Below, piece by piece: positions 26,049-34,554 of a stretch of 64,000 bases of DNA (positions within the stretch are counted from its first letter, which is position 1; each line of letters starts with the position of its first letter). A model generated the notes under the pieces. It searched no databases, had not been told where the DNA came from, and saw only the letters and a list, made by a program, of their open reading frames with translations. A program made the position numbers and the translations under genes. The stretch covers positions 248,001-312,000 of the forward strand of contig NZ_CP016364.1 in the NCBI RefSeq assembly GCF_001888185.1, given 5' to 3'. This stretch comes from Phaeobacter porticola (GTDB lineage Bacteria; Pseudomonadota; Alphaproteobacteria; Rhodobacterales; Rhodobacteraceae).

Positions 26049-26353
26049 TCGACTGCCGTTCTCCCATGGCATAATCGGACACCTTCAGTAGCGGTGGCAA
26101 AGCGCAGATAGTGACCTTTGCAAAGTCGGGGTGATCGGGCGCACTTGTTAACCCGATCGGCCCGTACCGGACATTTGTCGAGTTCGTATTCGCTGCCGCG
26201 CAGCAACGCCGAACCGGCCATTCGCAGCGCCACTAGAATTAAAAATCCGTGAATGCGGGGGCAGTGATCGACTTGACAGTCAGCGCCTGCAATAAGCAAA
26301 TCACTCAATCTAGTAGCGAGTAGTTGGATGAAACGAATGCGGGTCAGTAACCA
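26049..26353. other. Intergenic stretch before the SIR2 gene
   Basis: No gene is visible. An inverted repeat GATCGGG (26133-26139) and CCCGATC (26152-26158) lies mid-way without a T-run. The first part resembles the sequence at 24518-24556. A promoter for the SIR2 gene is expected here but none is clear. Confidence 0.4.
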
Positions 26354-29300
26354 ATGAGATTTCACGCAAACGGTCCGATCATCCCTGATGTTCTGCTTGA
26401 GCGCAGTGATGCTGGCCGAGTCGTCTTCCTTTGTGGTGCTGGGGTTTCACTGCCATCTGGGATGCCGAGCTTCATCGGCCTCACCCAACATGTGATCGAT
26501 TTCTTTGACCCACCTGAAGACTCAGAAATCATGCGGGCGTTCCAACCTTGGATTGATGATCCGACTGGTACAAACACGCCGTTGGATCACATCTTCAACC
26601 TGCTACATTTGGAATATGGACGTGATGAGGTGAATGCCCTTGTGACTGAGCGTCTTCAAGCTTCGGCTGGAAGCGGTCAAGTTGGTCATCACCACAGCGT
26701 GGTCAAACGCATCTCCACCAGTCCAAACGGCATACCTCAGATCGTTACGACGAACTTTGATCTGTTGTTCGAAATGGATGGTGATCTGCCAACGTTTGCA
26801 CCTCCCGCCTTCCCTGATCTGACATTTGGACGTTCGGTCGAAGGTATCACTTACCTCCATGGACGGCTTGCCAACGAAGACGCCAACCAGCTCCCGTATG
26901 TCCTAAGCAGTGCTGATTTTGGTCGCGCATACCTTTCCGAGGCTTGGGCTACGAATTTCATACGCAACCTGCTGGAACATTACACTGTGGTACTGGTCGG
27001 CTATCAAGCTGAAGACCCACCGATCAAATATCTGCTCCAAGGTTTGAACCATGACGGGCAGTTTGATCGCACACGGATCTATGCATTCGACAAAGGTGCA
27101 CCTGAAGACATCGAGGCCAAGTGGCGTGATCGCGGCGTCACGGCAATTGCTTACAGCGATCATCCTGACCTTTGGCAGACTATGGAAGCCTGGGCAGATC
27201 GTGCAGATGATCCTAGGGAATGGCGAAGGGTGGTGATTGCGACAACAGAGCAGGACCCAAAGTCACTGTTACCATACCAACGTGGTCAGGTTGCCCATGT
27301 GGTACGCTCCGTACCTGGTGCAAAACTCTTGGGTGATGCTCAGCATCCAACACATCCAGAATGGGTATGCGTATTCAGCGGATTCATTCGGTCAGCGAAG
27401 CGGGCCAGCGGCTATGGCGATGATGCCGAGGTCTTTGAGCCGAATGTCGGATACGGATTGGACGATGACCTTCACAACCTAACCGATGATGACTACCGCC
27501 GTGGAATCTTTAACGAGGACCTTTTTTCGTGGCGACATGGCGATGAAAACCCGACCGATGCACATCGACTTGGTGGCAAAGCACCAGACGGCCACACTAG
27601 CGTCCCACCACGTCTATTGTATTTGTTGAGGTGGGTCGGGAAACATCTATCCAGCCCTGTTATTGCTTGGTGGGCGATTAAACAGAATGGTCTGCATCCG
27701 CGTTTGCTGAACCATATCGAATGGCGTCTGGGCCAGAACGAGGAACTTGATGACCGAGCTCGGCAGATTTGGAGCTTGATCATTGACCACCACAAGGACC
27801 CTCGGAACCGCGAATGGGATGGCGACTGGTTTGACCTGAAGAGAAGGGTCGCGAATGAAGGCTGGTCCCCAAGCGTTCTTCGTGAGTTTGGACGTGTTGC
27901 TGCACCCAAGTTGGACATCAAACCACCGCATAGTTTAGCAGGTGCGCGGCCTCCTTCAGTGGATTGGCCAGACTTAGAACTTGGTCATCTCGGACAATTC
28001 GAAGTGAACTTCTTAGAACGCCACAAAGATGATCTGACCATACCTGACGAAGTGCTTCCGCAGGTGTTTGGCCTGCTCGAAGACGCGATGAAGGCCACCT
28101 CAGGGATGCTATCAGATATTGGTAAGACCTATTTTGTCACGCCAACCTGTTACCCTGATCGTGAGGTAGATGGAAAAGATCGGCACAACAAAGCTGCCGA
28201 CGCGATGAAATTCTTCGTTGAACTGTTTGAACGACTGGTGCAGACCGCACCCGACATTGCACTTGGGCATTTCCTGACGTGGCCAATTGAAGACCAATTC
28301 TTCTTCAAAAAACTGATCCTCTACGCTCTGTCAAAAGAAGACTTGTTCGGGCCTGAAGAAGTTGGAGAGCGTATCCTTGCACTTCGCCAGGAAACTTTCT
28401 GGAACTCCGATGTAGCAAGAGAACTTGTCTTCTTGCTGGTTGACAGGTGGTCCGCGTTTCCAGAACCACTTCGCTATCAACTGGGTGAACGGCTTCTCAG
28501 CGGACCTGACCAAGAAAGCTACTGGTCGGATGAAGTGTATCCGAGCAGGCGTGACGAGATTGTCGCAAGATATGCGCGCTATTTGGAAATGCAGGGATGT
28601 GAACTTGTCGGTGACCAAGGTGAACGTCTTGCTGCTGTCATCGACGGCATTGAGGACTGGAGTGACGGATGGGCGACCTCAACAGTCACAGAACGGGGGT
28701 CTCGTGTCGGGTACGTTGGGACGGATGAGACACCTGATGTAGTGGTTGATCTTGCCGTAGGCGAAATTATTCCCCGAGCAAAAGAGGACCTCCAACGTGA
28801 CTTTGGGAGCTTCACAGAGAAGCGCCCCTTCACAGGTCTGGTAAAGGCAAATCCACGCAAAGCTCTGTCGGCTCTGTCGGTAGCAGCCAAAGAGAACGAT
28901 TACCCACAGGTGTTTTGGTCAGCCATGATCAAAGAGCTTCCTGATGATGTCGAACCGAGGCTGCAACGGGTGTTTTTGCACCGCCTGAGCCGCCTTCCTC
29001 CTGCTGTGATCGTGGAATTGAGGCACACTGTGTGTCGGTGGCTCGAACAGAACATCACAAAGCTGATCGAGTTCAATGACGAACTTGCTTGGGCCGTGTT
29101 TGATAATGTCGTGGACGGTGTTGTCGGGGGTGGTGACAACGCGACCGAAAGCGGGATTGGAGAAGTAAGTCGAGACGGTGAGGTTATTCCCCAGTCACGT
29201 CGCACATACGAACATGCGATTAACGGACCTCTTGGAATGTGTGCAGAGGCCTTGTTCCATGCCGTACCTAGTGAAAAGCAGGAACAAAATTTACTGATAC

Positions 29301-30154
29301 CAGACTACATCAAGAGCCGTATTGAACGCTTGTTTGCATCGCCGGGCGAGGGCTCTGACCACGCTGTTTCTATCACTTTCAGCAAGCTGAACTGGTTGAT
29401 GTTCGTTGATCCAGAGTGGGTTGAACATCGCCTCATACCCATGTTGGCTTTCGATCATACTGCTGCTGAACCAGCTTGGAATGGGTTCCTGTGTAGCAAT
29501 CGAGTTCCGTGGCCACCTCTGGCAGTCCTTATTAAGCCACTTCTGTTGCAAGCCGTGCCATGGGTTGAGAACCAGACATGGGATCGCGATCTGGCAATGG
29601 TCATAGCCCAATGGTTGGGGTGGATGTACATCTTCAAGCGTGATGAAGACGACGGGCTGACAAAGCAAGAAATGCGACGCGTGTTGCGAGAGATGTCCGA
29701 TGACACACGCAATCAGTTTATTTGGTGGTTGGGACAAGTTGGCCAAGGGAACGACGACGGTTGGGAGACACTAGTAGCACCCTTCTTGAATGAAGTATGG
29801 CCGCGAGAACACATCTACCGCACTGCTTCGTCGGTCGAGTCGTGGATCAGCATGCTTGACGATACTGGAACCAGTTTTCCAGTGGTGTACGCCTCCGTTA
29901 AGCGTTACTTGGTACCGGTCGAAAATGACCGCCATCCGTTCTACCGATTTACTCGCGAAGTTGGCGAAGACGAACCAATCACCATGCAGTTCCCAGTGGA
30001 AACTCTTGATCTTCTCGATTCTGTGATACCAAAGGTTCTGAACCGAACTCCATACGATTTACCGAAAATCCTAATGTTGGTCAGCGAAGCAGCACCCGAT
30101 CTAAGGGCGGATCATCGTTACCTGAGACTAATGGATTTGGTTGAGAGGATGTAG
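26354..30154 (+). CDS. SIR2-domain long protein, probable anti-phage defence (DSR-like)
   Basis: The protein has 1266 residues. The first 270 form a SIR2-like NAD-binding domain: GAGVS at 28-32, TTNFD with Asn134 and Asp136, YLHGR with catalytic-type His169, and VGYQAEDPP at 215-223. The remaining 1000 residues are mostly helical with no domain I recognise. Known defence-associated sirtuins have this layout and deplete NAD when they sense phage. Base use is more AT-rich than the neighbouring phage genes, which suggests acquisition. No transmembrane segment is seen. Confidence 0.75.
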   Translation: MRFHANGPIIPDVLLERSDAGRVVFLCGAGVSLPSGMPSFIGLTQHVIDFFDPPEDSEIMRAFQPWIDDPTGTNTPLDHIFNLLHLEYGRDEVNALVTERLQASAGSGQVGHHHSVVKRISTSPNGIPQIVTTNFDLLFEMDGDLPTFAPPAFPDLTFGRSVEGITYLHGRLANEDANQLPYVLSSADFGRAYLSEAWATNFIRNLLEHYTVVLVGYQAEDPPIKYLLQGLNHDGQFDRTRIYAFDKGAPEDIEAKWRDRGVTAIAYSDHPDLWQTMEAWADRADDPREWRRVVIATTEQDPKSLLPYQRGQVAHVVRSVPGAKLLGDAQHPTHPEWVCVFSGFIRSAKRASGYGDDAEVFEPNVGYGLDDDLHNLTDDDYRRGIFNEDLFSWRHGDENPTDAHRLGGKAPDGHTSVPPRLLYLLRWVGKHLSSPVIAWWAIKQNGLHPRLLNHIEWRLGQNEELDDRARQIWSLIIDHHKDPRNREWDGDWFDLKRRVANEGWSPSVLREFGRVAAPKLDIKPPHSLAGARPPSVDWPDLELGHLGQFEVNFLERHKDDLTIPDEVLPQVFGLLEDAMKATSGMLSDIGKTYFVTPTCYPDREVDGKDRHNKAADAMKFFVELFERLVQTAPDIALGHFLTWPIEDQFFFKKLILYALSKEDLFGPEEVGERILALRQETFWNSDVARELVFLLVDRWSAFPEPLRYQLGERLLSGPDQESYWSDEVYPSRRDEIVARYARYLEMQGCELVGDQGERLAAVIDGIEDWSDGWATSTVTERGSRVGYVGTDETPDVVVDLAVGEIIPRAKEDLQRDFGSFTEKRPFTGLVKANPRKALSALSVAAKENDYPQVFWSAMIKELPDDVEPRLQRVFLHRLSRLPPAVIVELRHTVCRWLEQNITKLIEFNDELAWAVFDNVVDGVVGGGDNATESGIGEVSRDGEVIPQSRRTYEHAINGPLGMCAEALFHAVPSEKQEQNLLIPDYIKSRIERLFASPGEGSDHAVSITFSKLNWLMFVDPEWVEHRLIPMLAFDHTAAEPAWNGFLCSNRVPWPPLAVLIKPLLLQAVPWVENQTWDRDLAMVIAQWLGWMYIFKRDEDDGLTKQEMRRVLREMSDDTRNQFIWWLGQVGQGNDDGWETLVAPFLNEVWPREHIYRTASSVESWISMLDDTGTSFPVVYASVKRYLVPVENDRHPFYRFTREVGEDEPITMQFPVETLDLLDSVIPKVLNRTPYDLPKILMLVSEAAPDLRADHRYLRLMDLVERM

Positions 30155-30480
30155 GTAGAGCCGATGTCTCAATGTCCGCTTCGTGGGGGTTGGGAAAGTG
30201 CAGCTGCAACTGCAGCGAATGTCCGGAATCCCGCCGACCTGTGGGTTCTAGCCACTTGAAACGGTTGGCTGATGGGGTCCGCTTTGGGCTGACTGGCGCC
30301 ATCCGGGTTCGGGTGCCATAGGGCGAATTTGCCGTGCGTCAGCAGTAGCACCCCCGCAAGGCAGCTTTGAGACCAAACTACGTCATGCTGAACCACGCGC
30401 GAACGTCAGATGTCTACCGCAGGCCGTTTCGCTTCTCTCGCAGCTTGACGCACTCCAAATGTTCCTTATTTGTTCGAGTC
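30155..30480. other. Non-coding stretch after the SIR2 gene
   Basis: No gene is supported. The stretch contains short GC-rich palindromic pieces (GTGCAGCTGCAACTGCAGCG) and fragments that look like decayed coding sequence. No convincing terminator for the SIR2 gene was found. Confidence 0.4.
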
Positions 30481-30720
30481 ATGTGGACCATGCGAAAAAC
30501 GGTAATCGGCGGCGAAGTCAGAGAGGATGATTGGGTGATTGTCTGGAACGGCCGTTCGGTGGGGCGGATAAGTCTGGATGCCTTTCCATATAATGATGCC
30601 AAGTCTTGGACGTGGGCGACATGGGTCCATCCAGCAGAGCACGGTCGGGTCGACACTATGGAAGAGGCCAGAGAGAAAGTGCGAAAGGTAGTATTGCGCG
30701 TGTTGGCCAACGAAGACTAA
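30481..30720 (+). CDS. Small hypothetical protein
   Basis: A 79-residue product from the ATG at 30481; a start at 30490 is also possible, and a longer frame back to 30367 reads through low-quality sequence. The segment DDWVIVWNGRSVGRISLDAF followed by WTWATW reads like a compact beta-rich domain. It is not recognised. It lies between the SIR2 gene and the YedK-type gene, at the end of the cargo region. Confidence 0.5.
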   Translation: MWTMRKTVIGGEVREDDWVIVWNGRSVGRISLDAFPYNDAKSWTWATWVHPAEHGRVDTMEEAREKVRKVVLRVLANED

Positions 30721-30843
30721 CGCCGCTCCAATTCTAGACCTCTATCGAACCGTATCCGTGCGGAGAACATCTTCCAGACCCTCTGCAGCAGATCGTGGCG
30801 CGCCACAGCTAGGGCACCGGTCTTGGCTGAAACCGGACGCCTG

Positions 30844-31536
30844 CTAGAACAGCGTTCCGAATGGCTCGATCAGATCCGGCCCATCGTCGTCGCGTCCAAA
30901 GGGGGCAACCTTCTGCGCCCTCATGCGTCCGTTCCAAGAGGTCCCTAGGTCTTGTTCTTCGCCGCTCTCTAGGTTTCCTGAGAGCCAAGGTATGATCTGA
31001 TCATCGGCTAGGATCACCGGTGAACGTGCGTGTATCTCGCTGATCTGCGGCAACGCTGATCGCGTCAGAATAGTGCATGTGTGCAGATTGTCACTCAGGC
31101 GCGAATAGAGCCCGGCGAAGAACAGGGCAGGGGCGTTGCTATCGGTCGTGATCCACCAGGGTTGTTTATAGCCCTTCGGTCCTGTCCATTCATAGTAGCC
31201 TGCCGCCGGAATGATGCAGCGCTGTGACTTCCAAGCATTGCGGAAACTTGGCAGGCTGGCTGCTGTCTCGATCTTCGCATTGAAGGTGGTGCGCTTCCAG
31301 TCCCTTACATCGCCCCGATGCCAGCTTGGCACGAACCACCAACGGGCTGTCGTACTGAACAGCTGGTCTTCGTCCAGATAGGCGATGTCTACCAGTTGGG
31401 TGGGCTTTACGTTCCAACTCGCTGACAGCTCAACCGCATTCGGATCGCGCACGGGTATAGGTGGTCCGAGAAAACGGCGCTCCAGCTCGTACAGCTGTCG
31501 CCACGTAAGATCTGGCCTGCCCAATCTTCCGCACAT
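30844..31536 (-). CDS. SOS response-associated peptidase, HMCES/YedK family
   Basis: The protein has 230 residues from the ATG that places Cys at position 2 (MCGRLGRPDL), as required: the family uses Cys2 to crosslink abasic sites in single-stranded DNA. Other family marks are FNAKIETAAS, the RCIIPAAGYYEW segment and ILTRSALPQISEIHARSPVI with its conserved HxR. An upstream ATG at 31575 would bury Cys2 and is rejected. The gene reads opposite to the phage genes, and homologues are often carried by mobile elements. Confidence 0.9.
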   Translation of the reverse strand: MCGRLGRPDLTWRQLYELERRFLGPPIPVRDPNAVELSASWNVKPTQLVDIAYLDEDQLFSTTARWWFVPSWHRGDVRDWKRTTFNAKIETAASLPSFRNAWKSQRCIIPAAGYYEWTGPKGYKQPWWITTDSNAPALFFAGLYSRLSDNLHTCTILTRSALPQISEIHARSPVILADDQIIPWLSGNLESGEEQDLGTSWNGRMRAQKVAPFGRDDDGPDLIEPFGTLF

Positions 31537-31808
31537 GGTTGATCTACCTCTTACCAAATGGGTCCAGCGCAACACTATAAGGCAACACTTGTATCTTGGG
31601 GTATCCGTAATTCATGATTGATCTGCCTCGTTTTCTCCATCGCCAAGAATCTTCGGAAGTGTTGAAAGCGGCGTTCCAACGTGCTGTGGCGGTCGATCGG
31701 ACAGCCACAATCGTGACGCGGAATTCAATCCCGCAACAAATCCCGCAACATGTGTGCAAGTCTTTGTTGCTAAGTTGTTGGATTGAAACACTTACCTGAT
31801 TTTGTTTT
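31537..31808. other. Non-coding stretch left of the attachment site
   Basis: AT-richer sequence without a supported gene. It contains a run of CCCGCAACAAATCCCGCAAC-like direct repeats (CCCGCAACA twice around 31731-31752). This may be the arm-type sequence next to an integrase core site, which is inference. Confidence 0.4.
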
Positions 31809-31827
31809 AATCCTACCACCCCAGCCA
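31809..31827 (+). repeat. Right attachment site, 3' end of tRNA-Gln
   Basis: AATCCTACCACCCCAGCCA is what the 3' end of an alphaproteobacterial tRNA-Gln looks like: second half of the T-arm, acceptor strand CACCCCA, discriminator G, then CCA. The 5' part of the tRNA is absent, so this is not a gene. Integrases that use tRNA 3' ends leave such a fragment at the distal border. The intact tRNA-Gln should lie left of the window beyond the prophage. Confidence 0.75.
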
Positions 31828-32112
31828 TCGGCCTTTCACAGAAAATTTTAAGATGATGTGGTGCCACTAGACAGGCAAAATGCCCCTAGGAATGCCCCTG
31901 TGCAGAACTGGCCTATTTCGGGCTTTCAGGGCCTCCTTGACGCTATCTGCTCCCTTTCTGAACGACATCACTAGAAAAGCCTCCCTCGTGGGGAGGATAC
32001 CCTGTGGGAAGGGGTTATCCCTCTATAATAGGTATAAGTATTGGATAAGGAGAAAGAAGAAGAGGAAGGTGGAGATCCTAGGAGGGATACCTGATAGAAG
32101 GTCCCTTTATGG
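31828..32112. other. Non-coding stretch right of the attachment site
   Basis: No gene is supported. Visible are a direct repeat AATGCCCCT (two copies near 31878-31900), a hairpin CCTCCCTCGTGGGGAGG near 31981-31997, and several GGATA/TATCC units at 32001-32090 that could be iterated binding sites before the next gene. Confidence 0.4.
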
Positions 32113-32297
32113 GATCTAGGCCTATAAGCAGTTGTATCCATGAGCATAATCGCCTTTGGTTCCGAGCAAATACTACCCGAAGAGGCCTTGTCCATGGCAG
32201 AGATCAGCAATCCTAGGTGTTCCCGCCCCATCGACGTTCACCGTTGGTCTGATCACCCTGAGGTGAAGGCCTTGGTCGAAGAGATCTGGCGGGATTA
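32113..32297 (+). repeat. 185-bp repeat, left copy
   Basis: This copy covers 27 bases before and the first 158 bases of the truncated gene at 32140. It matches 34164-34348 with three base differences. One of them turns the ATG of this copy into CTG in the right copy. The copies lie on either side of an IS element. Confidence 0.93.
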
Positions 32298-33153
32298 CCT
32301 TCCTTGGCAGATTACTGGGAAACAGGGGGCGAAGAGGCCGGGGCCGCAGCCGAAGACTTCCTTCAAGAACCAGCTGCGAGTGCTGATCCTCGACCTCTAT
32401 GCGGCTTGGCTGGAGGATCCCGAATTGAGTATCGGGATGTCTATGTCTCCGAACGAGTGGAAGGCCAATTCCCGGTACAATGCCCTCCACCTGTCCAAGA
32501 AGCTGATCCCTATCACGGAAGCATTGAGCATTGCTGGGTTGGTTGACCTGGCCAAGGGCAGCTATGCCGGTCCGGGAGCCAAGGGCAACAGAACTACACG
32601 CATCAGGGCGTCTGAGGGGCTTCAAGACATGTTCAGGGAAGCCAAGTTCCAACGTAAGGACGTGCAGCGCTTCGAAGGTCAGGAAGTCATAATCCTGCGG
32701 GATGAAAAGATGGCCGGGAAGGTCGGAAAAGAAGTTGAATACACCGACACCCCAAACACCAATGCCATGCGGGGCGAGTTGAAGTCGTACAATGATCTGC
32801 TGGCCTCTTCATTCATCGATATTGCGACACTACAAGAACCACTTATTCCCCGAGAGGACGCGGTGGATAGCTCTCTCCCCGTGCGCATCCACCCAGATCA
32901 CGCCCGATTGCGCCGTGTTTTCAGCCGCAAAGACTGGTCAATGAATGGCCGTTTCTACGGCGGTTGGTGGCAACAGGTCAACGACGATTGGCGCTCCAAA
33001 ATCTTTATTGATGACCAGCCGACTATAGAGGTGGACTTCAAGGGCCTCCATGTCGCGATGCTCTACGCTCAGGCAGGGAATAAAATGGCGCATGATCCTT
33101 ATGATATTTCTTCGGCTCTGTTGCGCAAATCGGGTGAGGGATTCATCTCATGA
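32140..33153 (+). pseudogene. Truncated mobile-element gene of unknown function, possibly polymerase-like
   Basis: About 325 native residues, then 12 read from the IS before a stop. The start is uncertain: ATG at 32194 has the better ribosome binding site (GAAGAGG). The segment TIEVDFKGLHVAMLYAQAG near the break resembles motif A of family A DNA polymerases or T7-like RNA polymerases (Asp, then Leu and Tyr), and GRFYGGWWQQVNDD precedes it. If so, the rest of the active site was removed by the insertion. I do not recognise the family with confidence. Confidence 0.6.
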
Positions 33154-34163
33154 ATCCAGCGTGATAGCTAGAGGGCATGAGCAGACCAACATCCCCGACC
33201 TACAAGATCAAGAACTGGCGGGCCTATAACGAAGCGCTGAAGCGTCGTGGCTCGCTGACGATCTGGTTCGATCCCGAGATGACGTGGGAGGCCCGGCCGA
33301 CCGGCAAGAGAGGCCGACAGCCCATCTATAGCGACGCCGCGATCAAGACCTGCCTGACGATGAAGGTGCTGTTCCGCATGGCGCTCAGGCAGACGACCGG
33401 CTTCGTGGAAAGTCTCCTGCGATTGAGTGGATTGGACTGGTCGGTACCGGATTTTAGCACGCTTTCACGCCGCCAGAAGTCTCTCGCCGTGAACATCCCG
33501 TATCGTGGTTCTGAGGGGCCGCTACACCTGCTGATCGATAGCACTGGGATAAAGGTAGAGGGCGAAGGCGAGTGGAATGCGCGCAAGCACGGTGGCTCGA
33601 AACGCCGCGTGTGGCGCAAGGTTCACCTCGGTATCGACGAAAAGACACTGGAAATCCGGGCAGTCGAGTTCACCAGTAGCGACATTGGTGATGCGCCCAT
33701 GCTGCCGGAACTGCTTAATCAGATCCCGCCCGAGCAGGAGATCGGCAGTGTCACGGCAGATGGCGCCTACGATACGCGCAAGTGCCACGATGCCATCGCC
33801 AACCGAGGTGCCAATGCCGTCGTCCCGCCCCGCAAGAACGCCAAGCCCTGGAAACCCGACACCGCAGGCGCGATTGCGCGCAACGAAGCGCTGCGGGCGT
33901 CGAAATACCTTGGCCGAGCGCTTTGGCGGAAATGGAGTGGATACCACCGCCGAAGTCGTGCCGAAACCAAGATGCACTGCATGAAACTGCTGGGACAAAG
34001 ACTGATGGCACGGGATCCTGGACGTCAGGTTGCCGAGCTTCAGCTCCGTGTTGCGGTCATGAACGGATTCACCGCGCTTGGCATACCCGTCACAGAGGCC
34101 GTGGGATAAGTCCGTCTGGGGAAAGGGGAACCTTGGCCCTCAACCGATTTGCGCAACAGAGTC
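33114..34163 (+). mobile_element. IS5-family insertion sequence, 1050 bp
   Basis: Terminal inverted repeats start with GGCTCTGTTGCGCAAATCGG on the left (33114-33133) and end with the complement of GACTCTGTTGCGCAAATCGG on the right (34144-34163), two differences in the outer bases. A single transposase gene is inside. The flanks (TTC on the left, GAT on the right) show no target duplication, so this is not a clean recent insertion. It may be the product of recombination between two IS copies. Confidence 0.85.
33177..34109 (+). CDS. IS5-family transposase
   Basis: The protein has 310 residues and appears intact. The DDE catalytic pattern is visible: Asp in LLIDSTGIKVEGEGEW, Asp in SVTADGAYDTRKCH, and Glu in YHRRSRAETKMHCMKLLGQ, the last being the YREK-like region of IS4/IS5-type enzymes. 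The N-terminal part contains a DNA-binding helical region. The gene lies within clear terminal repeats, so the element could still move. Confidence 0.92.
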   Translation: MSRPTSPTYKIKNWRAYNEALKRRGSLTIWFDPEMTWEARPTGKRGRQPIYSDAAIKTCLTMKVLFRMALRQTTGFVESLLRLSGLDWSVPDFSTLSRRQKSLAVNIPYRGSEGPLHLLIDSTGIKVEGEGEWNARKHGGSKRRVWRKVHLGIDEKTLEIRAVEFTSSDIGDAPMLPELLNQIPPEQEIGSVTADGAYDTRKCHDAIANRGANAVVPPRKNAKPWKPDTAGAIARNEALRASKYLGRALWRKWSGYHRRSRAETKMHCMKLLGQRLMARDPGRQVAELQLRVAVMNGFTALGIPVTEAVG

Positions 34164-34348
34164 GATCTAGGCCTATAAGCAGTTGTATCCCTGAGCATAA
34201 TCGCCTTTGGTTCCGAGCAAATACTACCCGAAGAGGCCTTGTCCATGGCAGAGATCAGCAACCCTAGGTATTCCCGCCCCATCGACGTTCACCGTTGGTC
34301 TGATCACCCTGAGGTGAAGGCCTTGGTCGAAGAGATCTGGCGGGATTA
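34164..34348 (+). repeat. 185-bp repeat, right copy
   Basis: A near-identical copy of 32113-32297 starting at the first base after the IS right end. The first codon of the gene is CTG here and the copy stops abruptly at 34348, where an integrase fragment of opposite strand begins. It cannot encode a working protein. Confidence 0.93.
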
Positions 34349-34548
34349 ACCGCCCTCTGTCGGGCAATCTTGTCATCACTGGTCTTTAGGGACTGCTTCA
34401 GGGCTTGTTGGCCAAGAAGTGCAGCCACCTCCTTGGGGTAGTTCCACCTGTAGAGCCAAGTCTGCCCCTTGAGATAGGGGTTCTTCTCGGATGTGGCGAC
34501 CCAGTTCTGGCTGTCAATCAAGGTTCTGTTCAGCTTCCGCTCCAATGC
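34349..34548 (-). pseudogene. N-terminal fragment of a tyrosine integrase
   Basis: About 65 residues remain, with NPYLKGQTWLYRWNYPKE followed by VAALLGQQALKQSLKT. This is the beta-hairpin and Leu-Gly-Lys-Ser-Leu pattern of the N-terminal arm-binding domain (DUF6538 type) of tyrosine recombinases. No ATG start is present, a TTG at 34545 is the nearest, and the frame ends at the 185-bp repeat, so the catalytic domain is missing. It begins seven bases after the hemN stop codon, in the same frame. Confidence 0.7.
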
Positions 34549-34554
34549 CCTACG

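Noticed and set aside
31614-31799. Small + strand frame left of the attachment site
   Set aside because: No ribosome binding site, and it runs through sequence that looks like integrase arm sites.
33106-34172. Target site duplication of the IS
   Set aside because: Bases outside the two inverted repeats do not match at any length I tried.
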